NCBI GenBank assembly: GCA_021794195.1
Contig: JAJYRG010000010.1
Coordinates: 1 to 46,321 of the forward strand
Source: Bacteroidota bacterium
Lineage (GTDB): Bacteria > Bacteroidota > Bacteroidia > Sphingobacteriales > Sphingobacteriaceae
Direction: 5' to 3'
DNA length: 46,321 bases
How positions within the stretch are numbered: position 1 is the stretch's first letter; the number at the start of each line of letters is the position of its first letter. A program made the position numbers and the translations under genes. Shown here piece after piece: positions 1 through 8,682 of this stretch. The notes under the pieces were generated by a model. The model did not search any database and had not been told where the DNA came from. It saw only the letters and a list, made by a program, of their open reading frames with translations.

Positions 1-2
1 AT

Positions 3-767
3 CGGTATAATCCGAAGATATTGCCTCTTCCGGAATATCAAGAAAATCCGGAAGGTGCCCCTGCTTATGCGGTTAAAAGAGATACAGAAATAGATCAGTA
101 TATCCCTATACCACAATCTTCAGAACAAGATCCTTTTCCAGAGGAGCTGCAGCGTAAACTTATCCATGGATATTATGCGAGCGTAAGTTACGTCGATGAA
201 CAGATTGGCAAAGTTCTGACGGCTTTGGAAGAATTGGAGCTTGATGAGAACACTATTGTTGTGCTTTGGGGAGATCACGGTTATCATTTGGGAGAATTAG
301 GCATTTGGACCAAGCATGTGAATTATGAACTGGCAAATAAAATTCCATTAATTATTTCTGCTCCAGGACATATTGCAGAAAACAGCAGTACTTCTCAGCT
401 GACAGAAACAGTGGATATTTACCCTACTTTGGTAGAATTAGCGGGCTTTGAACTCCCCGAGGTCAAACAACCCTTCGATGGTACAAGTATGGTGCCTGTA
501 CTTGAAAATCCGGAGTCGCATATCCGGGATCATGCATATCATGCCTTCCCCCGTGGAGGACGATTAGGCAGGGCCATCCGTACGGATCAATACCGCATGG
601 TCGAATGGAAAAAAATAGGAGAGGCAGACGATACTGCTGAATATGAGTTATACGATTATCAAGAAGGCAATGTGGAAAAGAAAAATATTGCATCGGAGCA
701 TCCGAAGGTTTTGGAAGAGCTGAAATCCATATTAGCAAAACATCCCGAAGCGAAACCTTCACGTTAG
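3..767 (+). CDS. Sulfatase, iduronate-2-sulfatase-like, C-terminal part (5' end outside window)
   Basis: The frame is open from the first base of the window, so the gene starts upstream and only about the last 254 codons are present. The visible part is the C-terminal half of a formylglycine-dependent type I sulfatase. It contains a central helix ending SYVDEQIGKVL, the metal-site segment WGDHGYHLGELGIWTKH (Asp and His ligands, plus the downstream Lys) and the C-terminal strand motif ELYDYQEGNVEKKNIA that closes this fold. The WGDHGYHLGE form is typical of iduronate-2-sulfatase-like sulfatases, which remove sulfate esters from uronate- or sugar-containing glycans. The Cys/Ser of the CxPSR motif and any signal peptide lie outside the window, so activity cannot be judged. 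The gene ends at a strong terminator hairpin and is convergent with the GH32 gene. The family is confident; the substrate is not. Confidence 0.9.
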   Translation, partial: RYNPKILPLPEYQENPEGAPAYAVKRDTEIDQYIPIPQSSEQDPFPEELQRKLIHGYYASVSYVDEQIGKVLTALEELELDENTIVVLWGDHGYHLGELGIWTKHVNYELANKIPLIISAPGHIAENSSTSQLTETVDIYPTLVELAGFELPEVKQPFDGTSMVPVLENPESHIRDHAYHAFPRGGRLGRAIRTDQYRMVEWKKIGEADDTAEYELYDYQEGNVEKKNIASEHPKVLEELKSILAKHPEAKPSR

Positions 768-851
768 GAGTATTGTAATGAGGGGGGATTGGGAATAAAA
801 GGTAATTGGCTTTGTTCAGAGCTTCTTATTTATATAGGAAGAATAAAGCTA

Positions 852-901
852 AAAATACACTAATCCGGATACTCGTTCAATGATCCGGGTTAGTGTATTT
901 T
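852..901. terminator. Bidirectional intrinsic terminator between convergent sulfatase and GH32 genes
   Basis: Two 19-base arms (852-870 and 883-901) pair along their whole length with one G-T pair, around a 12-base loop. The left arm starts AAAATACACTAA and the right arm ends TTAGTGTATTTT, so each strand reads a GC-containing stem followed by a T-run. It lies between the stop of the sulfatase and the stop of the convergent GH32 gene and can serve both. Confidence 0.85.
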
Positions 902-909
902 ATGATACA

Positions 910-2559
910 TTAAAACCAGATTGTTTTTGCTTCAAATACTTCGAGGTTTTTTATTTCGATATTATTCCCCCAAAAATGAAAGCCATCCTTGTTATCCTGT
1001 GAAAACTTTTTTTCCATAGAATAGGAATAAGCTCCGTCATCAATAAAAACTTCCACACTTGTCTTATCTATATAGATGTCTGCAGAAATTTCCATGCTCG
1101 TCATGTCATTAGGGGAATAGAAAACACCGTTTATTTTATTAGCGTTTAGGTCATAATCGACTAAATGTTGGCCAAACAAACTTAGCCCTGCGCTGGTAGC
1201 ATGAGATAATTTGAATGTAGTTTTTATACGTAAACAATCTTCGTCTTTGAAATTGTCTAAGATTTTATTCGCCTTATCGGAAGATAGAGTGTCCCATTTA
1301 CCCATAGAGTTAAAGATCTGTTGTGTCTCGTCTATCGGAACGCTAAATAAACGCGGGCCGTTTTTTGTGTTTTGAAGAGAAAGCTCGGTCGGAAGCAGCA
1401 TCATTCCATTAAAAGGCATATCAGGATGGGCTATCCGGCTCCATCCAATTTGTACTCTGCGGCTATCTGGCATATTTGTAAATGTTTGAGCAGCATAAAT
1501 TGAGCCTGTGGTATATTGGTGTTTTCCGCTTTCCGGATAAAACTTTTTTCCGTCAAATGCTCCCAGCATATAAGTGCCCGAAGCGCCATACATTACCCAT
1601 TTTGTATTATTTGGATCTCCATCTATAGGAAGTTCGAATAACTCAGGACATTCCCAAAAGCCTGTTACATGGCTTTCATATTTCCAATCTTTGAGGTCCG
1701 ACGATGTATAGATAGAATGGCCGTCACGTTCGTTTAACACCATTACCCAATGTTCGCCAGCTTGATACCAAAACACTTTTGGATCCCGTGTGTCCTTGCT
1801 GTCCCATATATGTTTAGAATCAATTATAGGGTTTTCTCTGTATTTCGTAAATGTTCTTCCTTTGTCAAGACTATAAGCAATACATTGTACTTGCTTTTCA
1901 GGGTTATCGGCAGTATAGGCAATAACCATTGCCGGAGTTTCATCAGAGCCAAATCCAGAAGTGTTATTTGAATCGATGACGGCAGAACCCGAAAACATAG
2001 TGCCCAACTCGTCAGGAAAGAGCGCAACCGGTAGTTCTTTCCAATGGATTAAATCTTTGCTTACAGCATGGCCCCAATGCATGTTTTCCCACTCCCGTTC
2101 GTAGGGATTATGCTGATAGTACAAGTGGTATTCCCCATCATGATATATTAGGCCGTTTGGGTCATTAATCCAGCCGCGTCGGGTTGTAAAATGAAATTGT
2201 GGGCGATTTTTTTCTTTGTATAAACTGTCTTGGCCGGTAATTTCATCCGCTTGATAGACTTTATCCAATCCTTTGCTATCGCCTTCGTAGGCTATTTTTA
2301 GGGTTTTACCTTTAAATTCTGAAACATCCCGGAAAACCCAATAATCAATTTCTTCCGGAGCAAGCCGGATAGCTACGGATAATTCAGGAACATCGTTTAT
2401 CTGAAATGTCATCTTTGCCCTGTCCTGTTTATGGGATATCGGAAAGTTGAGATACTTTTTGTTAATTTTAATTTCAATCTCTCCTGCTGAGGCTAATAAG
2501 CTCCCTAAGAAAAATAAAAATGCAAAAATAAGTTTTAGTTTATTCATTTTTTTAGACAT
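910..2559 (-). CDS. Secreted GH32 fructan hydrolase (levanase/inulinase-like)
   Basis: 549 residues. A hydrophobic signal peptide (about 5-25) is followed by an N-terminal beta domain (about 27-110, resembling the DUF4980-type module of Bacteroidota GH32 enzymes) and then a five-bladed propeller. All three GH32 catalytic motifs are visible: WINDPNG with the nucleophile Asp at residue 133, RDP with Asp259 as transition-state stabiliser, and WECPE with the acid/base Glu303. The C-terminal ~110 residues form the usual beta sandwich. GH32 enzymes hydrolyse beta-fructosyl linkages in levan, inulin or sucrose. Endo or exo mode cannot be told from sequence reading. The protein is exported to the periplasm or cell surface. 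The gene stands alone, convergent with the upstream sulfatase and divergent from the Dabb gene, so it is not clearly in an operon. Confidence 0.95.
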   Translation of the reverse strand: MSKKMNKLKLIFAFLFFLGSLLASAGEIEIKINKKYLNFPISHKQDRAKMTFQINDVPELSVAIRLAPEEIDYWVFRDVSEFKGKTLKIAYEGDSKGLDKVYQADEITGQDSLYKEKNRPQFHFTTRRGWINDPNGLIYHDGEYHLYYQHNPYEREWENMHWGHAVSKDLIHWKELPVALFPDELGTMFSGSAVIDSNNTSGFGSDETPAMVIAYTADNPEKQVQCIAYSLDKGRTFTKYRENPIIDSKHIWDSKDTRDPKVFWYQAGEHWVMVLNERDGHSIYTSSDLKDWKYESHVTGFWECPELFELPIDGDPNNTKWVMYGASGTYMLGAFDGKKFYPESGKHQYTTGSIYAAQTFTNMPDSRRVQIGWSRIAHPDMPFNGMMLLPTELSLQNTKNGPRLFSVPIDETQQIFNSMGKWDTLSSDKANKILDNFKDEDCLRIKTTFKLSHATSAGLSLFGQHLVDYDLNANKINGVFYSPNDMTSMEISADIYIDKTSVEVFIDDGAYSYSMEKKFSQDNKDGFHFWGNNIEIKNLEVFEAKTIWF

Positions 2560-2884
2560 AGGTTGTAAATTTTAAATAGAATACTTTTTGATGGAACACC
2601 AGTTTTTAAGGCCTTTCTTTCTCTTTCTTATGTAAGTTGTAGATGAAAAGGTGAGTTATTTTACAATTACGCTTTTCACCCGAATATAATCAAAAAACAG
2701 CTAAGAGTCACTTCTTTTTTATATTTTGACCTTACTTACAGTCTATCTTTACAACTTAATTTGCATCAAAGTGGCCTCCACTTTAATAAGAATAAATATA
2801 GAATAATAAAAACGGAAGAGAGTTCGATTTTATTCATATATTTGGTTGTTTAAGATATAATTTATCATTTTTATTTTATGTATT
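2560..2884. other. Divergent intergenic region between GH32 and Dabb genes
   Basis: This is a 325-bp AT-rich region that must carry both divergent promoters. I see a short perfect hairpin, AAAGTGG-cct-CCACTTT at 2768-2784, and a TTTG at 2841 spaced about 18 bases from TATCATTT at 2863. The latter pair loosely resembles the Bacteroidota -33/-7 promoter (TTTG, TAnnTTTG) for the plus-strand gene. Neither is strong and no gene fits here. Confidence 0.35.
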
Positions 2885-3283
2885 ATGAATACGAAGTTTA
2901 AACTTCTTTTTTTAATCTTTACGTTAACATTTTCTTTTGCTATGGCTTCTAATTTATCAGACGACAATTCACAAGAAAAGGCACTTCGCCATGTTGTTAT
3001 TCTTAAATTCAAAGATTCCTCTACTTCGGAACAAATTCAGGAAGTGGAGAACGCCTTTCGTAAACTTCCTTCCCAAATAGAAGAAATTATAGATTTCGAA
3101 TGGGGTACAAATAATAGCCCTGAAGGACAAGCACAAGGCTTTACCCATGTATTCTTTGTTACCTTCGCAAGCGAAGAAGATAGGGATGTTTACTTACCAC
3201 ATCCTGCTCATGAAGCTTTTGTTAAGGTTTTAGAGCCTCACATGGACAAAGTTTTGGTCATTGATTATTGGGCAAAAGATTAA
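2885..3283 (+). CDS. Exported Dabb-family (stress-responsive alpha/beta barrel) protein
   Basis: 132 residues. A clear signal peptide (MNTKFKLLFLIFTLTFSFAMAS, cleavage near residue 21) precedes a single Dabb domain (about 33-130). The domain shows LRHVVILKFK, the central FEWGTNNSPEG segment, the FTHVFFVTFASEEDRDVYLPHPAHEAF core and the terminal VLVIDYW strand. Dabb domains are dimeric ferredoxin-like folds. Bacterial exported members often sit beside sugar-catabolic genes, but their reaction is usually unknown. The gene lies between the GH32 gene and the two-component system, which are both on the opposite strand, so it is probably monocistronic. The family call is confident and the role is unknown. 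Confidence 0.85.
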   Translation: MNTKFKLLFLIFTLTFSFAMASNLSDDNSQEKALRHVVILKFKDSSTSEQIQEVENAFRKLPSQIEEIIDFEWGTNNSPEGQAQGFTHVFFVTFASEEDRDVYLPHPAHEAFVKVLEPHMDKVLVIDYWAKD

Positions 3284-3433
3284 GAGTCTTTTTAAGATAT
3301 ACGCATCTGATCCTGTTTTTCTGTAAGCAGACCCTTTTAAGGAGAGGCTATTTCAGAGTTTAAAGTTTGGGTATTGATGCTTAATTTATGTAATGACTCA
3401 GAATTATATTGTAATAAATATAAAGCTTACAAT

Positions 3434-4240
3434 TTAAGAGCCAGGGGTTTGTGTCTTGGCTTTTTTTTGTTGTTCTATATACTCACTGGGGGTCATGCCG
3501 AATTGTTTTTGAAAATTTCTCCCGAAATGTGTCTGTGAACTATACCCCACCATATATGCTACTTCAAATATTTTATATCGTCTCTGACAAAGTAACTCTG
3601 CCGCTTTTTTTAACCTTGAAATATTAATTAAATCATTTGGCGTTAGGTTTGAGACAGCTTTTATTTTTCTATATAATGTAGGCCGACTCATGTGCAACAT
3701 TTCTGCAAGTTGACTTACATCCAAGTCTTTACTCGTGATGTTCTCATGGATCAGGTTGTTTATCCTTTCTAAGAAGATCTTATCGGCTTGCGTGTAAGCC
3801 ATGGTGTTAATATGAGCGAGAGGAGAGTGAGAGAAGAAGGAACGTACTTTATTGCGGTTTGTTAAAAGGCTCTGAATCTGTGCCTGTAAATGGTTAGGGG
3901 AAAAAGGTTTCTCAATATAAGCATCTGCACCTTCTTCCAAGCCCTTTATCTTCGACTGCAAGGTGTTTTTGGCAGTGAGTAGAATAAGTGGTATATGACT
4001 AAATTCAACATTTGATTTCAGGATCTTACACAGTTCATGCCCATCTATTATGGGCATCATAATATCACTGATAATCAAGTGAACGCTATACTCTTTTAAT
4101 AAGTTTAAGACTTCTTGCCCATTAGCTGCTTTTAGTGTTTTATAATCGATACTCAGATCTTCAGCGATAAAATCAAGGATTTCTTCATGATCATCCGCAA
4201 TAATTATAGTAGGTTTTTGTTTTTTATTTTCTTTTTTCAT
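3434..4240 (-). CDS. Response regulator with receiver and AraC-type HTH domains (C-terminal part of a split HTCS)
   Basis: 268 residues. The receiver domain (about 10-125) has the acidic pair DD16-17, the phospho-acceptor Asp59 in IISDIMMP, Thr89 in LLTA and Lys111 in EKPF. An AraC/XylS double helix-turn-helix follows (about 155-260), including LAEMLHMSRPTLYRKIK and the signature YKIFEVAYMVGYSSQTHFGRNF-type second helix region. This order is exactly the C-terminal end of Bacteroidota hybrid two-component systems. Here it is a separate gene whose ATG lies 17 bp inside the end of the upstream kinase gene, in the +1 frame, at a run of six A. The two are almost certainly co-translated partners. 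The regulator probably activates nearby glycan genes, most plausibly the GH43 operon divergent from the kinase. Confidence 0.93.
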   Translation of the reverse strand: MKKENKKQKPTIIIADDHEEILDFIAEDLSIDYKTLKAANGQEVLNLLKEYSVHLIISDIMMPIIDGHELCKILKSNVEFSHIPLILLTAKNTLQSKIKGLEEGADAYIEKPFSPNHLQAQIQSLLTNRNKVRSFFSHSPLAHINTMAYTQADKIFLERINNLIHENITSKDLDVSQLAEMLHMSRPTLYRKIKAVSNLTPNDLINISRLKKAAELLCQRRYKIFEVAYMVGYSSQTHFGRNFQKQFGMTPSEYIEQQKKAKTQTPGS

Positions 4241-7200
4241 GAGATGAGTTTTGTATGAGAGGTAAAGTCAGTATAAAAGCATTGAATTTCTCTTCTGTGA
4301 TTTTTAGTTCCAAGGTTCCGCTTAAGAGCTTTGCCAGAGAATAGGATAAGGCCAGCCCTAATCCTGTTCCTTGCTTATGGGTTTCTTCTTTAATACGATA
4401 AAAAGGCTCGAAGATCTTTTTTCTCAGTTGTTTTGGAATGATTTTTCCGTCATTTATTACTGTTATTTGAACACAGGAAGATCCTTCTGTTCTTTTTTCT
4501 TCTATCTGAACTTTTATTATATGTCTGCCGTACTTTGTGGCATTATCTAAAAGATTTGAGATGATTTTTACAAAGGCCTCTTCATCCACTTCTATATATA
4601 TAGGTTTTTCTGGAATCACAAGAGAGAAAAGCTGTTCTTTCCGTCCGCTGGATAACTGAAAGTTTTTATATGTTTCCTCGATTAAAGCGCTGATATTCAT
4701 TTTCTTAAAAGCTAAACGAAAGCTGTGGTTTTCTACTCTTCTAAAATCCAGAAGCTGCCCTGATAAAGTGATGAGCCGATCAGTGTTTTTTTCGATAAGG
4801 CCCAAGTGCTTTTTGATCTTTGAATTGGGTTTAGTATTCTGTATCGCTTTTTCCAGAGGAGCTTTTATCAGGGTCAATGGTGTCCGTATTTCATGAACGA
4901 TCAATGTGAAAAAATTTATTTTTGCCTGATATAGGCTTCTTTCCCGTTGATGTTGGATGTTAGCAAGCCGCCGTCTGTTACGCTCTTTTATTTGCCCGTC
5001 ATAGCTTTTTATCAACAGATAAATCGTCAGTATTATCAGGGTAAGATAGGCTAAATAGGCAGTGGTGCTTGCCCAAAAGGGAGGCAGAACTTCTATAAAT
5101 AACTGGGCTCCTTTCCCCTTAAAATTTCCCGATACATCTACAGTATTTACTTTGAAAGTATATTTACCCGGGGTTAGGTTCGTGAAGTATACTTTTCGAT
5201 TGGTTTTCAGGCGTATCCATTCCTTGTCTACGCCTTCCATTTTATAAGCATATTCTGTCATGCTTGGTGCCACATAGCTTAACGCAGAAAAATCTATGCT
5301 AAAGGTAGATTGATCATGCTTTAAAGAGAGACTGTGTGTAAACGTAATTGCAGAATCTAGCGGGGAGCTCTCTTTGTTGATCTCTACTTCTTTATTATGG
5401 ATCTGTAAACCCGTAATGTATACCGGCACATGATGATGGGTTTTTGGAAACTTTGAGGGATTAAAACGTACCATCCCTTTGACGCTGCCAAAATAGAGAT
5501 TGCCTTTGCTATCCTTGTAGGAGGAATTATAGTTAAATTGATCGCTTAATAGCCCATTAGCCCTGGATAAAGTTTTTAGGGCGTTAGTGTCCTTGTCAAA
5601 CCTGACAATACCTTTAGAGGTAGAGATCCAGAGGAAGCCTTGTTGATCCTCTAATACGGATAATATGAGATTACTAGGTAAGCCTTGCCGGGTGGTATAA
5701 TGGATAAATTCTTTTGAGCTCGAATCGAGCTTTGATAAACCTCCCTCGGTGGCTATCCATAAATCCTTATCATGATCTTGAAAAACCCGATTCACTCTAT
5801 TGCTGCTGAGGCTTTTAGGGTTTGCAGCGTCATGGGTGAACTTTCCTCTTTCCCCACTTTTTGGATTGTAATAATAGACTCCATCTCTCCAGGTTCCTGC
5901 CCAAATGGTACCGGTATCGTCTTCAAATAATGTTGTATAAAAGATGTGATTTGGCATATAATCTGATAAGAAGAAATCTTTGGAAAGAGATCTGTATTCG
6001 TATAAACCTTTTCCTGTAGCCAATAATATTTGGTTATTACGGGTCTTTAAAATGTTGAATATAAAGTTGTTGCCTAAAGAGCCACTCTTGGTACTTGCAT
6101 TATAGTGCTTGATGACTTTTCCGCTGTTGGTGTTCATAAGGTCTAAGCCATGTTCGAACGTGCCTATCCAAAGCGTATCTCCTGTTATTAATAATCCATG
6201 TATATTGCTGTGAGCAATAGATCCGGGTTTTGCAGAAGGGGTGAAATTTGTAAATATATTTTCTTCAGGGTTATATTTACTTAGACCATTGTCTTCAGTT
6301 CCGATCCAAAGATTTCCCTTTTGATCTTCTACCATTTCTCTTACTGCATAGCCTGTAATTGAATTGGCTCCATTTCTAGGATAAAATTTTTCAAAAAAAA
6401 CGTTGGTTTCTGAATAATAATTTATCCCTCCGAAATAGGTGCCAGCCCAAATTGCTCCTTCTGCATCTTTGCAGAGTGTATATACAGCGTTGTCAGATAA
6501 TGACCAATTGTTATCCCGTTCTTTTACGATAAATTTATAATTGTCATCTTCAAGATCGTATATGATGATGCCTGACTCTGTTGCAAACCAATATTTATTC
6601 CCTTTGTGATGAAGGATATCCCTAACAAAGATAGCCTCATCTTTTAAATCAGTTTGAAGTAGATCTTGATAGGTTTTCGTTTTGATATCAAAAATTTTAA
6701 TTCCTTGTTTTCGGGTGCCAATCATCAGCTTGTTTTCATGAGTAGAAAGGATTTTTTCTATCCATTTGTCAGCAGAGGGAGAGGAGTTTTTAAAGACAGA
6801 GAAAGTTGCGAGCCGTCTCCCTTTTAATGAATATTGAATAATATTCCCTTCTGTTGTTCCTGCCCATATTTTTTGTTCATCTGGTGAGAAACTAAAGCTG
6901 CTAATGTTCAAGTTTTTAGTAATATGGATAACGCTATCTTCTCCTGTTATATACTTGTACAGCTTCATATCGTTGATAAACCAGATGTTATTATTTTTAT
7001 CTTCCTGTATATCCAATATTTCATCTTTGTAATCCGGGTGGAATAAAGTGAATTTCTCAATTAAAGGATCAAAAATATAGAGTCCCTGATCGGTGCCCAC
7101 CCATATTTTACCTTTAGTGTCTTCTTTTAAAGCCCGGATGTAATTGCTTTCCAAAATGGAGTGAGAATTAAAGTCACTTTGGAATGTTTTAAAAGTATAG

Positions 7201-7388
7201 CCATCGAATCGATTTAAGCCATCCCGTGTTCCGAACCACATAAAACCATTTTTGTCTTGGAAGCTGCAAAGAACTGCGTTATTAGATAAACCATGCTCTA
7301 CTTGATAGTGTGTAAAATAATAAGGCTGGCTTTTTATGAAGCCAACTATAAGCATAAGTAAAACGGATATCAATAGATTTTTGGCCAA
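4224..7388 (-). CDS. Reg_prop/Y_Y_Y sensor histidine kinase (N-terminal part of a split HTCS)
   Basis: 1054 residues. A signal peptide or N-terminal membrane anchor (residues 1-20) leads into a long periplasmic sensor made of reg_prop beta-propeller repeats (about 25-660; repeated motifs such as GFMWFGTRDGLNRFDG, KIWVGTDQGLYIFD, LWIATEGGLSKLD). A Y_Y_Y domain (about 690-790), one membrane helix (about 790-812), HisKA with His832 in HEIRTPLTLI, and HATPase_c with N-box Asn949 and G-box GTGLG (1007-1011) follow. The architecture senses oligosaccharides in the periplasm and phosphorylates the adjacent REC-AraC regulator. In most Bacteroidota HTCS proteins the receiver and HTH are fused to the same chain. 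Here the kinase ends 17 bp after the regulator's start codon. The ligand is unknown; proximity suggests a product of the GH43 enzymes. Confidence 0.95.
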   Translation of the reverse strand: MAKNLLISVLLMLIVGFIKSQPYYFTHYQVEHGLSNNAVLCSFQDKNGFMWFGTRDGLNRFDGYTFKTFQSDFNSHSILESNYIRALKEDTKGKIWVGTDQGLYIFDPLIEKFTLFHPDYKDEILDIQEDKNNNIWFINDMKLYKYITGEDSVIHITKNLNISSFSFSPDEQKIWAGTTEGNIIQYSLKGRRLATFSVFKNSSPSADKWIEKILSTHENKLMIGTRKQGIKIFDIKTKTYQDLLQTDLKDEAIFVRDILHHKGNKYWFATESGIIIYDLEDDNYKFIVKERDNNWSLSDNAVYTLCKDAEGAIWAGTYFGGINYYSETNVFFEKFYPRNGANSITGYAVREMVEDQKGNLWIGTEDNGLSKYNPEENIFTNFTPSAKPGSIAHSNIHGLLITGDTLWIGTFEHGLDLMNTNSGKVIKHYNASTKSGSLGNNFIFNILKTRNNQILLATGKGLYEYRSLSKDFFLSDYMPNHIFYTTLFEDDTGTIWAGTWRDGVYYYNPKSGERGKFTHDAANPKSLSSNRVNRVFQDHDKDLWIATEGGLSKLDSSSKEFIHYTTRQGLPSNLILSVLEDQQGFLWISTSKGIVRFDKDTNALKTLSRANGLLSDQFNYNSSYKDSKGNLYFGSVKGMVRFNPSKFPKTHHHVPVYITGLQIHNKEVEINKESSPLDSAITFTHSLSLKHDQSTFSIDFSALSYVAPSMTEYAYKMEGVDKEWIRLKTNRKVYFTNLTPGKYTFKVNTVDVSGNFKGKGAQLFIEVLPPFWASTTAYLAYLTLIILTIYLLIKSYDGQIKERNRRRLANIQHQRERSLYQAKINFFTLIVHEIRTPLTLIKAPLEKAIQNTKPNSKIKKHLGLIEKNTDRLITLSGQLLDFRRVENHSFRLAFKKMNISALIEETYKNFQLSSGRKEQLFSLVIPEKPIYIEVDEEAFVKIISNLLDNATKYGRHIIKVQIEEKRTEGSSCVQITVINDGKIIPKQLRKKIFEPFYRIKEETHKQGTGLGLALSYSLAKLLSGTLELKITEEKFNAFILTLPLIQNSSHEKRK

Positions 7389-7470
7389 ATTAATTTGTTT
7401 ATAAATTCATTCCTTAAATTTAATGAAAATCTCAAACATGGACACATAATGCTAATACATTTTACATTCG

Positions 7471-7519
7471 AAATGTTTAAAGTAAGACAATTTAGATAGA
7501 TTTTGAATCAAAATGTTTA
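7471..7519. promoter_or_regulatory. Direct repeat in the kinase/GH43 divergent promoter region
   Basis: The sequence AAATGTTTA occurs at 7471-7479 and again at 7511-7519, a 40-bp spacing close to four helical turns. The first copy also forms a near-palindrome with the preceding ACATT. The 193-bp gap separates the sensor kinase from the first GH43 gene. Direct repeats are the usual binding layout for AraC-type regulators, so this is a candidate site for the regulator at 3434-4240. This is inference only. Confidence 0.3.
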
Positions 7520-7581
7520 GCCAGAAATGAAAAGGAATTAGGAGATTTGAAATAAGTCAATAACGTGTTAACTTTAATGCT

Positions 7582-8649
7582 ATGTTTTCTCAGATAGGAT
7601 TATATAATGTTGCTTTAGCCGTGATTTTTTTCTTTTTCTCGTGCTCAACGGCACATAAAAGAGAAAAAAAAGACAGTGAAGAATCAATAGAATTTTCTAA
7701 CCCTGTTTTTGAACCTGTTTTAGCCGACCCTACTGTTGTTTATGATTCGCAAAGCGAGCGTTTTTATGCATATGGAACGGAGGATGACTGGGCGGATGGG
7801 GAAGGAAGACGGTTGGTGCCCATTTTGGAATCTGAAAACCTGATAGCATGGGAAAGTGTAGGAGATGCTTTTACTGATAAGCCTGATTGGAAAAAAGAAG
7901 GAGGGATTTGGGCACCGGATATAAATTACATTGATGGGAAATACTTTCTATATTACGCTTACTCAACATGGGGTGACGAAAACCCCGGAATTGGACTGGC
8001 AATAGCAGATAGCCCAAAGGGACCTTTTCGTGATCAAGGAAAACTTTTTGATAGCCAGGGCATAGGAGTGCCTAATTCTATAGATCCCTATTATTATTCC
8101 GATGGGTCTAAAAAATATATGTTTTGGGGAAGTTTTAGTGACTCTCCGAATCAGGGAACGTATGCAATAGAACTGTCTGAAGATAGCCGGGAGATACAAA
8201 AGGGGGCAGAAAAAGTAAAAATTGCAGCGGGAGATTTTGAGGCGGTAATGATTCATAAACGAGGGGATTATTACTATTTCTTTGGTTCTAAAGGCTCTTG
8301 TTGTGAAGGTGAGAACAGCACTTATCGTGTTTTAGCAGCTCGTTCGGAAAACTTGTTAGGTCCTTATCATGATAAGAATGGAGTAAGTATTTTGGATAGA
8401 GGAAAGGGCAGCTTACTTCTTCAAGGGGATACTAACTTTGTAGGAGTAGGGCACAACTCAAATATTATAACAGATAAAGAAGGGAAAGACTGGATGCTGT
8501 ATCACGCGATAGAACCTACTCAAGGAAAGTTAGCAAATGGTACATCGAGAAGAGTGCTGATGTTAGATAAGGTGAAGTGGGAAGATGGATGGCCCGTTAT
8601 TGAAGGGAAAGCCCCTTCTTCATATGTAAATGAGGTGCCAAAATTTTAA
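7582..8649 (+). CDS. GH43 family lipoprotein (arabinanase/arabinosidase/galactosidase-like)
   Basis: 355 residues. A lipoprotein signal ends at FFFFSC with the lipidated Cys at residue 21, so the enzyme is membrane-anchored outside the cytoplasm. The five-bladed GH43 propeller carries Asp49 (VLADPTVVYD, general base), Asp168 (NSIDPYYY, pKa modulator) and Glu220 (GDFEAVMIH, general acid), the full catalytic triad. WAPDINYIDGKYFLYYAYS is the standard blade-2 motif. GH43 contains alpha-L-arabinofuranosidases, arabinanases, xylosidases, exo-beta-1,3-galactanases and galactofuranosidases, which reading alone cannot separate. It is the first gene of an operon with a second GH43 (33-bp gap) and the galactose Leloir genes, which makes a galactose-containing substrate worth considering. 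Confidence 0.92.
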   Translation: MFSQIGLYNVALAVIFFFFSCSTAHKREKKDSEESIEFSNPVFEPVLADPTVVYDSQSERFYAYGTEDDWADGEGRRLVPILESENLIAWESVGDAFTDKPDWKKEGGIWAPDINYIDGKYFLYYAYSTWGDENPGIGLAIADSPKGPFRDQGKLFDSQGIGVPNSIDPYYYSDGSKKYMFWGSFSDSPNQGTYAIELSEDSREIQKGAEKVKIAAGDFEAVMIHKRGDYYYFFGSKGSCCEGENSTYRVLAARSENLLGPYHDKNGVSILDRGKGSLLLQGDTNFVGVGHNSNIITDKEGKDWMLYHAIEPTQGKLANGTSRRVLMLDKVKWEDGWPVIEGKAPSSYVNEVPKF

Positions 8650-8682
8650 AGTAAATGATTTGTATATAAATATGGGAAATCT

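Noticed and set aside
4224..4240. Classic -1 ribosomal frameshift at AAAAAAG joining kinase and regulator
   Set aside because: The heptamer is not in the X-XXY-YYZ phase, and the -1 frame soon meets a stop and does not lead into the regulator. Only a +1 step or one-base deletion fuses the genes.
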